Source of the DNA: Planctomycetaceae bacterium
Lineage (GTDB): Bacteria; Planctomycetota; Planctomycetia; Planctomycetales; Planctomycetaceae
Assembly (NCBI GenBank): GCA_041398785.1
Contig: JAWKUA010000006.1
Coordinates: forward strand, 186,001-250,000
Length of the DNA stretch: 64,000 nt
Direction: 5' to 3'
In this document: positions 9,674 through 17,348 of the stretch, one piece after another
Numbering within the stretch: position 1 is the stretch's first letter
Layout: every line of letters begins with the position of its first letter
Notes under the pieces: generated by a model
Told to the model about the DNA's origin: nothing
What the model saw: the letters and a program-made list of their open reading frames with translations, nothing else
Database searches by the model: none
Translations under genes and position numbers: made by a program

Positions 9674-10237
9674 CTATGCTCTGGCCCGGGCAATCGAAAT
9701 TTCAGCTGGGATCTTTTCGCCGTCCTTCGATGCCGAGACCTTCAATAGTGTTCGATATGCCTTCATTCCCGGACCGGTCAGCTGCACCTGAATCCGGGCA
9801 ACTCGACTTCGCCCGGACGGCAGTTCATCCGCCGTGCTGAACGCCGCCAGAATGACGCGATTGCTTTGCATCGCTCTCACGTCGTAATACGGAGGCTCAT
9901 GGAAGGCCGCGTGTTCACCGCCTTCGATGCCGACGATTTCCACGCCGGGCGTATCGCTTTTCAGTTCGAACTGATAGGCCGCCAGAGGCACATTGCCGGA
10001 ATCCATGAACACGTCGATGGCTTCAAACCGAACATCTTCGTCGGCAACGTTGTCCGGTCCTTCGATTTGTGTCACGGCAACGCGGTCAGTCTGATCTGAC
10101 GGGTTCGTCCGGTCCGTCTGCGCGTACGCCATGGCGACAAGACAGACGTCAAACAGGATCAACACCAGCCAGGCGACGGGAATACAGCAGGTTCGCTGCC
10201 GAGGACACGCCTGCGGATTTTCGAAATTCATCGTCAT
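9674..10237 (-). CDS. Secreted or anchored cohesin-like domain protein
   Basis: 187 residues. The N-terminal segment CCIPVAWLVLILFDVCLVAMAYAQ is a signal peptide or anchor with a plausible AYA-Q cleavage. The remaining ~145 residues look like a beta-sandwich resembling type I cohesin or carbohydrate-binding folds: the strand pattern IDVFMDSGNVPLAAYQFELKSD, then VEIVGIEGGEHAAF, SNRVILAAFSTADELPSG and RVARIQVQLTG follows the cohesin order, in which an internal-averaging strand precedes the GxLAxIxF-type strand. Assignment is by pattern, not by strong identity. The next gene upstream on the same strand (10376-10894) carries a dockerin-like module, so the two products could bind each other. Function beyond that is not known. 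Confidence 0.7.
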   Translation of the reverse strand: MTMNFENPQACPRQRTCCIPVAWLVLILFDVCLVAMAYAQTDRTNPSDQTDRVAVTQIEGPDNVADEDVRFEAIDVFMDSGNVPLAAYQFELKSDTPGVEIVGIEGGEHAAFHEPPYYDVRAMQSNRVILAAFSTADELPSGRSRVARIQVQLTGPGMKAYRTLLKVSASKDGEKIPAEISIARARA

Positions 10238-10375
10238 GGCTCATCGCCTTTCGTCGGCCAGGCGATATCGCCCGACCAGGATGCCATACAGCACTTCGTT
10301 CAATCACACACTGTTCATTCGGTTCGATCGATACCCGACAGGGATCCGTGCAGGCCTGGTTCCATGATGGCTTTC

Positions 10376-10894
10376 CTACAGCATCACAGCATTCCGGGCG
10401 ATTTGGTCGACGTCTTCCTGATCCAACTGACCGTCGCCGTTCTGATCCCATGCCGGCTGCAAATCGCCACGCCGGATGTTTCGAGCCAGAGCGAAGGCGT
10501 CCAGGATGTCGACCTGCCCGTTTCTGTCGATGTCGTCCCGCAGAATCACCGCCGCCGTTTGGGCTTCTGCCCTGCCGGCTTCTGAAAACTCCGCGTCGGC
10601 GACCACGGGGGACGCAGGCATCAACGGATCCGCACTCTTCGGCAACAACACCAGCATGACCGCTGCCGCCAGACTGGTCGCCGCCAGCGTTCCCACCGCC
10701 CATCTTGAGGCGCTGCGGGAAGCTCGCCGCGGTTTTGAAATCGTTTTCAGGTAAGCACTTGCGTCCGCCAAAACCGCTTCATCGATGTGGCCCGGCACCG
10801 CAATTTCATCAGGCCCGTGCCGCTGCCGAATCGCATCGACCAGCGCCGAAGGAAGTTCGTCGCCGGAGTGCTGAGGTGTGTTGGTGTCCGTCAT
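10376..10894 (-). CDS. Single-pass membrane protein with C-terminal dockerin-type module
   Basis: 172 residues. Residues 1-63 are hydrophilic and would be cytoplasmic. Residues ~65-84 (WAVGTLAATSLAAAVMLVLL) form one membrane helix. Residues ~119-172 hold two EF-hand-like calcium loops, DIDRNGQVDILD and DQNGDGQLDQED, each followed by a helix, which is the layout of type I dockerin. The gene is divergently transcribed from an ECF sigma factor 129 bases away. The topology (short cytoplasmic N-terminus, one helix, external sensing module) is what a transmembrane anti-sigma factor would have, but no ZAS or RsgI-type motif is visible, so that role is inference. The adjacent downstream gene encodes a cohesin-like protein, a possible binding partner. 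Confidence 0.8.
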   Translation of the reverse strand: MTDTNTPQHSGDELPSALVDAIRQRHGPDEIAVPGHIDEAVLADASAYLKTISKPRRASRSASRWAVGTLAATSLAAAVMLVLLPKSADPLMPASPVVADAEFSEAGRAEAQTAAVILRDDIDRNGQVDILDAFALARNIRRGDLQPAWDQNGDGQLDQEDVDQIARNAVML

Positions 10895-10950
10895 GGTTTT
10901 GACCTCCGCAGCATTCAGCGCGGGTGTTGTCCGGTTCGTTCAACAAAAAG

Positions 10951-10979
10951 GGAACTTTTTTGAAATCCCGTCGTCGGAC
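10951..10979 (+). promoter_or_regulatory. Candidate ECF-type promoter of the sigma factor gene
   Basis: GGAACTT (10951-10957), a 16-base spacer, then TCGGAC (10974-10979). This resembles the -35/-10 pair of RpoE-like ECF promoters (GGAACTT, about 16 bases, TCnnA). It sits 45 bases before the ECF sigma gene at 11024, so autoregulation is the natural reading. The -10 match is looser than the -35 match. Confidence 0.55.
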
Positions 10980-11023
10980 ACTCGGCACGCGGTCGTAGTC
11001 AGTGACGAAGGCGGGGAACGCGC

Positions 11024-11590
11024 ATGAGGATGATGTCCGAAACTTCAACTGACCAGCAGTTGATCACGGCCATCAACAACGGCGATTCCGAAGCGTTCGC
11101 GATTCTGTACCACAGGCATCGAGACTGGGTTGTTCGGCTGGCCTTCCGCTTCACCGGTCATCACGATGATGCTCTGGACGTGATGCAGGAAACCTTCGCG
11201 TACCTGGTTCGCAAGTTCCCGGGCTTCGAACTGACGGCTCAGATGACCACGTTCCTGTACCCCGCCGTCCGCAACCTGTCCATCGCCGCCCGAAAGAAGC
11301 GACTTCGAGCGACCAGCGGCGACGAAGATCTTGCTCTGTTCGCCTGCAACAACAGCGGCGATTCCGCAACCGATCGCGACGATTTCTCCGACATGCTGTC
11401 CGCGCTGTCAGATGCTCACCGCGAAATCCTGCTGATGAGGTTTGTCGACGATATGACTCAGCCGGAAATCGCCGCCGCCCTGGATCTGCCGCTGGGAACT
11501 GTGAAGTCGCGTCTGCATCACGCAATACAGTCCGTCAGGGAAAGCCCGGCCGCGATGAAACTGCTGGAATGCGACCAACCGCGGGGATAG
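11024..11590 (+). CDS. RNA polymerase sigma factor, sigma-70 family, ECF subfamily
   Basis: 188 residues with only regions 2 and 4, as in ECF sigma factors. Region 2 spans ~22-65, with the helix AFRFTGHHDDALDVMQETF (DALDVMQETF corresponds to the conserved D-AEDxxQExF core). Region 4 spans ~125-175, with LSDAHREILLMRFVDDMTQPEIAAALDLPLGTVKSRLHHAI as the helix-turn-helix that reads the -35 element. The start could be the first ATG or the ATG two codons later (MSETS). The preceding GGCGGGGA serves as ribosome site. It is divergent from the dockerin-anchored membrane protein, which may be its regulator. A GGAACTT-N16-TCGGA promoter-like pair precedes it. Confidence 0.93.
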   Translation: MRMMSETSTDQQLITAINNGDSEAFAILYHRHRDWVVRLAFRFTGHHDDALDVMQETFAYLVRKFPGFELTAQMTTFLYPAVRNLSIAARKKRLRATSGDEDLALFACNNSGDSATDRDDFSDMLSALSDAHREILLMRFVDDMTQPEIAAALDLPLGTVKSRLHHAIQSVRESPAAMKLLECDQPRG

Positions 11591-11926
11591 TCCGATATCG
11601 ACACCGTAGCGAACCGCGCAATGCCCGCGCAGGCTTTGTTACAGGATCGCAATCGCCGACCATCGATGAGCAAGAGAACTCAACGGACCATGACACGGTC
11701 AGGTACGCCCTGCTCTGCACTCGGAACGAATCGTCCCGCATGTCTCGCACCGTTCCGAGCACTCTGCCGGTGGCCGCACTGAGGGAGTAGTCGTCCAGCC
11801 AATTCTTCCGCAACACCTCGCCGCCATCCGCTCCGTCGCCGGCGATGCCGATCTAATCCGCCACCCCCCGTCACCTCTCACTGTACCACACAAGTATATG
11901 GGTCGAAAAAAAAAGGGGGCGGGGGG
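11591..11926. other. Intergenic region after ECF sigma gene, possible decayed coding sequence
   Basis: About 336 bases without a convincing gene. On the minus strand, positions ~11692-11853 translate to a stretch with natural-looking composition (IGIAGDGADGGEVLRKNW and onwards) bounded by an in-frame stop and lacking a clear start. It could be a gene remnant, but I recognise no family. A run of A followed by a G-rich run (about 11906-11926) marks the junction with the transposase remnant. Confidence 0.35.
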
Positions 11927-12100
11927 TCAGGAGGGTGGTCCGAAGGTGTCCCAGGCGAGGGAGAAGCAGTGGAGGCGTTGCAGTCCGGTCCAGAGGGTTT
12001 GCGTGCCCGGGTGGGTTTTTGGGCGATCGACGTAGCCGCCGAGGGTGGCGATCATGCGGATCAGTTCGTTCAGGCGCGGAGGCTGTGACGGAAGCTTTCG
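11927..12100 (-). pseudogene. IS4-family transposase, C-terminal remnant (copy 1)
   Basis: Minus-strand frame ending at the stop 11927-11929 reads LNELIRMIATLGGYVDR, then PGTQTLWTGLQRL, then AWDTFGPPS. This is the characteristic C-terminal block of IS4/Tn5-type transposases (iAkLGGfLgRk..GePGxxTLWrGLxRL). Only ~55 codons remain. The remnant ends abruptly at the first 35-bp tandem repeat unit (12101), so the 5' part was lost or displaced there. A second, more degenerate copy of the same block lies at 54215-54619. Confidence 0.75.
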
Positions 12101-12170
12101 GATGGATAAAAGGTGTCAGGAACCGTTTCTGTTGAGATGGATAAAAGGTGGCAGGAACCGTTTCTGTTGA
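12101..12170 (+). repeat. Two 35-bp direct repeats upstream of REP-associated transposase
   Basis: Units 12101-12135 and 12136-12170 differ at a single base. Each contains AAAAGGTGtCAGGAACCG followed by TTTCTGTTGA. The 15-mer AAAAGGTGTCAGGAA of the first unit occurs exactly in inverted orientation at 12879-12893, directly at the stop codon of the transposase gene. The gene is therefore bracketed by inverted copies, the arrangement expected for a REP/RAYT unit. Confidence 0.85.
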
Positions 12171-12201
12171 CACAGCGGGGCACTCTTCGTAGCTTCCGCG
12201 A

Positions 12202-12885
12202 ATGGGACGACCAAAACGAGCGGCCGACGGCGGCCTGATTTACCATGTGCTGAACCGTGCCAACGCCCGGATGACGATCTTCGAAAAGGACGAAGACTAT
12301 CAGGCGTTCGAACAGGTTCTGGAAGAAGCCGTCGCCAGAACGGGAACGCGACTGCTGTCCTATTGCGTCATGCCCAATCACTGGCACCTGGTTGTGTGGC
12401 CGCGGGAAGACGGCGAACTGTCGCGATTCACCGGCTGGCTGACGCTGACGCACACGCAGCGGTGGCATGCTCACCGGCAAAGTTCCGGCAGCGGCCATGT
12501 CTATCAGGGCCGCTTCAAGTCGTTTCCCGTGCAGGACGACGACCACTTCCTGACGGTCTGCCGGTACACGGAACGCAACGCGAAACGGGCGAACCTGGTG
12601 GCACGAGCCGAAGACTGGCGGTGGAGCAGCCTGTACCGTTGGCATTCCGGCACGGCGAAGGACAAGGCGTTGCTCAGCGCGTGGCCGCTGCCCCGTCGTC
12701 CGGGCTGGATCGAGCACGTGAACGCTCCGCAGACGGAAGCGGAACTGTCCGCCCTGAGGCGCAGCGTGACTCGCGGCTGTCCGTTCGGCGGGGAATCGTG
12801 GTGCGACCGTGTCGTCCGGCAACTTGGTCTGGAAACAACCCTGCGCCCCCGCGGCCGACCACGAAAGCCAAACAAAGATTCCTGA
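12202..12885 (+). CDS. REP-associated tyrosine transposase (Y1/IS200-like, RAYT)
   Basis: HUH single-strand endonuclease of the Y1 family, 227 residues. The HUH motif is in MPNHWHLVV (His-Trp-His). The nucleophile is probably the tyrosine in VCRYTERNAKRANLV, a motif typical of RAYTs. The segment DWRWSSLYRW and the basic C-terminus (RPRGRPRKP) also fit. RAYTs are usually single-copy, domesticated relatives of IS200/IS605 that act on short palindromic repeats. Consistent with that, inverted copies of AAAAGGTGTCAGGAA lie on both sides and the downstream one overlaps the stop codon. The ATG lies 31 bases after the tandem repeats. It appears intact. Confidence 0.92.
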   Translation: MGRPKRAADGGLIYHVLNRANARMTIFEKDEDYQAFEQVLEEAVARTGTRLLSYCVMPNHWHLVVWPREDGELSRFTGWLTLTHTQRWHAHRQSSGSGHVYQGRFKSFPVQDDDHFLTVCRYTERNAKRANLVARAEDWRWSSLYRWHSGTAKDKALLSAWPLPRRPGWIEHVNAPQTEAELSALRRSVTRGCPFGGESWCDRVVRQLGLETTLRPRGRPRKPNKDS

Positions 12886-12893
12886 CACCTTTT
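12879..12893 (-). repeat. Inverted copy of the RAYT-flanking 15-mer
   Basis: TTCCTGACACCTTTT, the exact reverse complement of 12108-12122. It overlaps the stop codon of the RAYT gene and marks the likely downstream border of the unit. Confidence 0.8.
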
Positions 12894-13011
12894 GTGATGC
12901 TCACCTTTTGCTGTCTTTTATCGCTCCCTGACCAAACGCCTTTCCTCGTGACAATTGCATTCGGAAATGGAACACTGTCGGGACTCTCGGCAGGGTTTTG
13001 AGAATCGCGAA

Positions 13012-13572
13012 ATGGAAGACGTCACACGGATTCTGAATCGCATCGTGTCCGGCGACGGCCTGGCAACCGAGCAGTTGCTGCCGCTGGTTTATGACGAACT
13101 GCGCGGTCTGGCGTCACGGTTTCTGCACGATGAACGTGCTGAACACACGCTGCAGCCGACGGCGCTGGTACATGAGGCCTATGTGCGGCTGGTGCACGGA
13201 GAAACTGAGCAGGCGTGGAATCATCGCGGGCATTTCTTCGCGGCGGCAGCGGAAGCGATGCGGCGGATTCTGGTGGAGCATGCCCGATCCAGGCAGACTC
13301 TTAAACGCGGCGGCTCGGCCGGTCGCCGGCACATCGAACTGACCGAAGTTGTGCGTCCCGAACGGCGCGATGATCTGGTGGCACTCGACGAAGCGCTGAC
13401 AAAACTGGAACGCACTGATCCCCGGAAGGCAACGCTGGTCAAGCTGAGATACTTCGCCGGTCTGACGATGGAACAGGCGGCCGAATCGCTGGGAATTTCC
13501 GTCGCAACGGCTGGCCGCGAATGGGCTTACAGCCGCGCATGGCTGTTGCGAGAACTGACTGACGACGGGTGA
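13012..13572 (+). CDS. RNA polymerase sigma factor, planctomycetal ECF type
   Basis: About 186 residues of the ECF group often found beside Ser/Thr kinases in planctomycetes. The N-terminal LLPLVYDELRGLASRFLHDER and TLQPTALVHEAYVRLV blocks are the region 2 signature of that group. FFAAAAEAMRRILVEHARSR is also typical, and region 4 is ATLVKLRYFAGLTMEQAAESLGISVATAGREWAYSRAWL. The ATG at 13012 (MEDVTRILNRI) fits the usual family start; the frame is open upstream to a GTG-less ATG at 12955. A kinase gene follows 147 bases downstream on the same strand, so the pair probably forms one phosphorylation-linked regulatory unit. Confidence 0.92.
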   Translation: MEDVTRILNRIVSGDGLATEQLLPLVYDELRGLASRFLHDERAEHTLQPTALVHEAYVRLVHGETEQAWNHRGHFFAAAAEAMRRILVEHARSRQTLKRGGSAGRRHIELTEVVRPERRDDLVALDEALTKLERTDPRKATLVKLRYFAGLTMEQAAESLGISVATAGREWAYSRAWLLRELTDDG

Positions 13573-13719
13573 TCCGGCGGATCCTGAACTTCCGGAGCGA
13601 ATTCTGGAACTTTGATGAGCGAATCGGCGAACGAAAATCGCACGTTATCCGGAAGTGTTCTTTTTGCTGAGGGGCTGATCGCGGTCCCCGGCTGACGTTT
13701 CGCTTTCAGGTCGCTTGCC

Positions 13720-16700
13720 ATGAGTGAAGAATCGATTTTCGCCGAAGCCGTCCGAATCGACTCGCCGCAGGAACGGGACAAATTTCTGACAGCCGCCTGT
13801 TCGAACGACGCTTCGATGCAGGCTCGCGTGCGACAGTTGTTGCGTCTGCACGAAGACGCGGGCAGTTTTCTGGAAAAATCACCCGCAGCCGCGGCCGGGG
13901 ACGCCACAGTGGTCTGGCGCGACACCCATGACGATGGCATGAATTCCGGCGGGCCGTCGGCGGCCCGTGCTGCGTTCCCACACATCGATCTCAGCTTTCT
14001 GACGCCATCGGACAAGGAGGGTTGCCTTGGAACAATCGGTCAATACGAAGTCGTCGGGATCGTTGGCGAAGGAGGCATGGGGATTGTCTTCAAAGCGTTC
14101 GACACGCGATTGCATCGCACCGTCGCACTGAAGTTTCTGTCGCCACAGCTTGCAGCGAACGCCAACGCTCGTCGTCGGTTCCTGCGTGAAGCTCAGGCCG
14201 CAGCCGCGGTTGTGCATCCGCATGTGGTGACCATACATGCGGTCGATGATTCTTCACTGCCATTTCTGGTGATGGAATTTATTGGCGGGCTGTCGTTGAA
14301 GGATCTGCTGGAAAGAGACGGAGCGCTGCAGGTCAGAGAAATCCTGCGTATCGGATCGCAGCTGGCGTCCGGACTGGCAGCGGCTCATCATCAGGGACTG
14401 ATTCACCGGGACATCAAGCCGGGAAACATTCTGCTGGAGAACGGCGTTCAGCGGGTCAAGATCACAGATTTCGGTCTCGCCCGGGCGGCCGACGATGTGA
14501 GTATGACACGAACCGGAGAAGTTGCCGGAACGCCCCAGTACATGTCACCGGAACAAGCTCGCGGCGAACAGATCGACCAGCGGAGCGATCTGTTCAGCAT
14601 GGGCAGCGTGCTGTACGCAATGTGTACCGGCCGCGCGCCGTTCCGAGCGGACACGACAATGGGTGTGCTGAAGCGAGTCTGCGATGACGCCCCTCGGCCG
14701 ATTCGCGAAGTCAACGCCGAAATTCCGGACTGGCTGGAAGCGTTCGTCGGCAGGCTCCTTGAAAAATCTCCGAAAAACCGCATCCAGACCGCCGCTGAAG
14801 CAGGTGACGTGCTGGCTCATTATCTGGCCTGCGTACAGCAGCCATCGCAGGTGGTTCGACCAATATCGCCGATCGCTCGACAGCAAAAGAATTCGAAGCG
14901 GTCGACCGCCTCTGGCTGGCTGACGGCGCTGCTTCTGATCTTTGTCCTGCTGCCGTGCATTGCTTTCTGGAAGTTGTATCCGGCCCCGAAAGTGCCAGGA
15001 GAAGCGGACGGGGCTGGCTCCAGCGGAGTTACTCTTCCGGTCGCCTCACCCGTTCCTCCGCTGCCGCCTGAGGGGCGCGCCGAGCCGGAAGAGATCGCAC
15101 TGACGTCGACAGCTCCGCCGGTTGCCGTGCTGCCTTTCGATTCCGCAACCGCCCGGCACCATCAGCAGGTGTGGGCCGATTACCTTGGAGTTCCTGTCGA
15201 ATACAATGTTTCGCTCGGGATGACGTTCCGGCTGATTCCGCCCGGTGACTTCATGATGGGTGAAGGTGCCGGCTACATCGATCGAAATCTGCAATTGGCT
15301 CCGACCGACCCGTATTGGCAATTCATCATTGGTGCAAGCGGCCCGGTTCATCGAGTTCGAATCACAAGACCGTTCTACATGGCGACAACCGAGGTCACCG
15401 TAGAGCAATACCGCCGCTTCGTCGAACAATCCGGCTATGTGACGGTGGGCGAGCAACTGCATCCGAACGATCGAAACTGGCGCAAGCTTTCGGAAACCAG
15501 TTCGGACAGAAATCCCGTCGGCTATCTCACCTGGAACGACTGCAAGGCTCTCTGTGACTGGCTCAGTCAGAAGGAAGTAGCCGAGTACGATCTGCCGACG
15601 GAAGCTCAGTGGGAGTTTGCCTGCCGTGCCGGCAGCAACAGCCGCTGGTGTTACGGCGACGAACCGTCAAAGCTGTCCGATTATGCGTGGTTCGGCAAGT
15701 CCATCGACACCCCCATTGCCGAAGTCGGCGGTCGCCGGCCGAACGCGTTCGGGCTGTTCGATATGCACGGCAACGTCAGTGAATGGTGCCGCGACTGGCA
15801 TCAGCGCGACTTCTACACTCGCGGCCCGGCGGTCGATCCGTTCTGTTCCGATGAATGGAAGAGCCCGGATGTCCGCAGCCAGGTGCTGCGAGGCGGAGCC
15901 TGGGTGCATCAAGCGGAATTTGTATCCAGCGGCTGTCCGCGTCACTACGCGCCGGATGTCAACTTTTCTTATCCCGATCACGGGTTCCGACCGGTAATGA
16001 TCGCTGATCTCAGCCGAGGTTCCCACTTCCCGGCGCGTGCAGAGGCGTCGGAAATGCTGCTTTCAGAGCCACTGGATTTCTTTGGTTCGACGCTGGATGC
16101 CGAGCTGGGCGTGCATGCTCTGCAGGTAACGCCGGATGGTTCTCAAGTCGTCACTGGACACTACGATGGGCAACTGGCCGTATGGGACATCGCTTCCCGC
16201 CGCGAAGAACGAGTGATTGATGCTCACGACGCCACCATTCAGGGCCTCATTCTGCTGGACGGAGGACGGAGAGCAGCGACTGCCGCGGAAGACGGCACCA
16301 TTCGGCTGTGGGATTTGACGACAGGCGAGCGGCTGCAGGAATTCATTGGTCATCAGGCTCGGACGGACAGCCTGGCAGTACTCGCCGACGCCAGCGTGCT
16401 GATTTCGGGGAGTGCGGACCACACAGGTTTTTCTGAACACCTGATTCGCAAGTGGAATATCAACACCGGCGAACGACTCGGTGAATTCGGCGAGACGACG
16501 GGAGTGACCGTTGAGATGGCGGCGCTACACGAAAAGCTTGTGACGCTCGACAATCGTCCGGGACGACTGATGGAATGGGATGTGACGTCCGGTGAACCTC
16601 TGCACGTGGTGCGACTGGAGTCTCCCAGCTGTATGGCGGTCTCTGCATCGGGCAGATATGCCGTCGTGGGCCACGCCGTCGAATCGGCGGAAACGCAGGA

Positions 16701-17043
16701 GCGCTGGGATAACCCCGCCTGTGTGCTGACACTGATCGACCTGACTTCGTGGCAAACGGCCCATGTGTTTCAGGGACACCGCAGCCCCGTCGCGGGAGTT
16801 GCGTTCTCGCCGGACGAAACGCACATCGTTTCGATTTCGGGAGGCGGGTTCACGTCGACCGGCGAGTTTCTGGACGGCGCGGATTCGTCAATCAGAATGT
16901 GGAACGTCGTGACAAAGTCCGAGGTTGCGCGCGTCGACTGCGACGACCGATTGCTAAACGTCGCTTTTCACCCGAAAGGCAGCAGCTTCATCACCGGCGG
17001 CACCCACCATCTTCGCCAGTGGTCATTTCAGAACGTGCGATAA
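13720..17043 (+). CDS. Ser/Thr protein kinase fused to FGE-sulfatase and WD40 domains
   Basis: 1107 residues in four parts. Residues ~108-365 are a Hanks-type kinase: glycine loop GEGGMG (117-122 region), ATP-anchoring Lys138 (VALKF), catalytic HRD 229-231 and DFG 250-252, APE-like SPEQ at ~276. Residues ~400-417 are a membrane helix, so the kinase faces the cytoplasm. Residues ~490-770 are a formylglycine-generating-enzyme-like (SUMF1) domain, with MTFRLIPPGDFMMG, YLTWNDCKALCDWL, LPTEAQWEFACRAG and VLRGGAW. Residues ~790-1107 are WD40-type repeats (IRLWDLTTGERLQEF and others) that would form a propeller. The last two parts would be outside the cytoplasm. It follows an ECF sigma gene and likely acts with it. 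Whether the FGE part is catalytic is unclear; I cannot see a convincing paired-cysteine or copper site. Confidence 0.95.
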   Translation: MSEESIFAEAVRIDSPQERDKFLTAACSNDASMQARVRQLLRLHEDAGSFLEKSPAAAAGDATVVWRDTHDDGMNSGGPSAARAAFPHIDLSFLTPSDKEGCLGTIGQYEVVGIVGEGGMGIVFKAFDTRLHRTVALKFLSPQLAANANARRRFLREAQAAAAVVHPHVVTIHAVDDSSLPFLVMEFIGGLSLKDLLERDGALQVREILRIGSQLASGLAAAHHQGLIHRDIKPGNILLENGVQRVKITDFGLARAADDVSMTRTGEVAGTPQYMSPEQARGEQIDQRSDLFSMGSVLYAMCTGRAPFRADTTMGVLKRVCDDAPRPIREVNAEIPDWLEAFVGRLLEKSPKNRIQTAAEAGDVLAHYLACVQQPSQVVRPISPIARQQKNSKRSTASGWLTALLLIFVLLPCIAFWKLYPAPKVPGEADGAGSSGVTLPVASPVPPLPPEGRAEPEEIALTSTAPPVAVLPFDSATARHHQQVWADYLGVPVEYNVSLGMTFRLIPPGDFMMGEGAGYIDRNLQLAPTDPYWQFIIGASGPVHRVRITRPFYMATTEVTVEQYRRFVEQSGYVTVGEQLHPNDRNWRKLSETSSDRNPVGYLTWNDCKALCDWLSQKEVAEYDLPTEAQWEFACRAGSNSRWCYGDEPSKLSDYAWFGKSIDTPIAEVGGRRPNAFGLFDMHGNVSEWCRDWHQRDFYTRGPAVDPFCSDEWKSPDVRSQVLRGGAWVHQAEFVSSGCPRHYAPDVNFSYPDHGFRPVMIADLSRGSHFPARAEASEMLLSEPLDFFGSTLDAELGVHALQVTPDGSQVVTGHYDGQLAVWDIASRREERVIDAHDATIQGLILLDGGRRAATAAEDGTIRLWDLTTGERLQEFIGHQARTDSLAVLADASVLISGSADHTGFSEHLIRKWNINTGERLGEFGETTGVTVEMAALHEKLVTLDNRPGRLMEWDVTSGEPLHVVRLESPSCMAVSASGRYAVVGHAVESAETQERWDNPACVLTLIDLTSWQTAHVFQGHRSPVAGVAFSPDETHIVSISGGGFTSTGEFLDGADSSIRMWNVVTKSEVARVDCDDRLLNVAFHPKGSSFITGGTHHLRQWSFQNVR

Positions 17044-17317
17044 CGGTTGTCCGACTGCCGGAACAGCGCGGTCGCCGGATCCATTCCTGACGACGCCAGG
17101 CGACCGCATCTTGGGGAGCGCAAACGGTTCTGACACCGTTTGCGCTCCCCCTACCTTTTGCGGTCACCTGTACGTCCTGATCATCCATGCCGGCAGACGA
17201 AACAAACGAACCCTGCGGCGGATTGGTTTGGGGCTCGGCGCGAATGATCACCATTGTTTGCCCGTAGACGCGGGAAGTCAGGATCAACAGGCCGGCAATC
17301 AGCAGCAATCGAGGCAT
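16991..17317 (-). CDS. Small secreted protein, uncertain, 3' end overlaps kinase gene
   Basis: The N-terminus MPRLLLIAGLLILTSRVYGQ is a convincing signal peptide with a VYG-Q cleavage site, followed by ~30 natural-looking residues. From about residue 55 the frame runs through the 15-bp hairpin repeat (17113-17150) and then antisense to the end of the kinase gene, where composition becomes unnatural. The true protein may be shorter, or the hairpin may have inserted into its 3' end. No family recognised. Confidence 0.35.
   Translation of the reverse strand: MPRLLLIAGLLILTSRVYGQTMVIIRAEPQTNPPQGSFVSSAGMDDQDVQVTAKGRGSANGVRTVCAPQDAVAWRRQEWIRRPRCSGSRTTVIARSEMTTGEDGGCRR
17113..17150. repeat. Long perfect hairpin, REP-like, possible terminator
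   Basis: Arms GGGGAGCGCAAACGG (17113-17127) and its perfect complement (17136-17150) with the loop TTCTGACA. It lies 69 bases after the kinase stop codon. On the minus strand the centre reads CGGTGTCAGAACCGTTT, which resembles GGTGTCAGGAACCGTTT in the RAYT-flanking repeats at 12.1 kb. This suggests a REP-type palindrome mobilised or recognised by that RAYT. It could also terminate the kinase transcript. Confidence 0.7.
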
Positions 17318-17348
17318 TGGAATTGTTCTGTGGGTGACAAATCCCGGT

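Noticed and set aside
11692..11853. Minus-strand stretch with natural-looking residues (GGEVLRKNWLDDYS...)
   Set aside because: No start codon with ribosome site, an in-frame stop just upstream and no recognised family; at most a remnant.
12101..12170. CRISPR-like direct repeats
   Set aside because: Only two units with no spacer between them; they belong to the RAYT unit.
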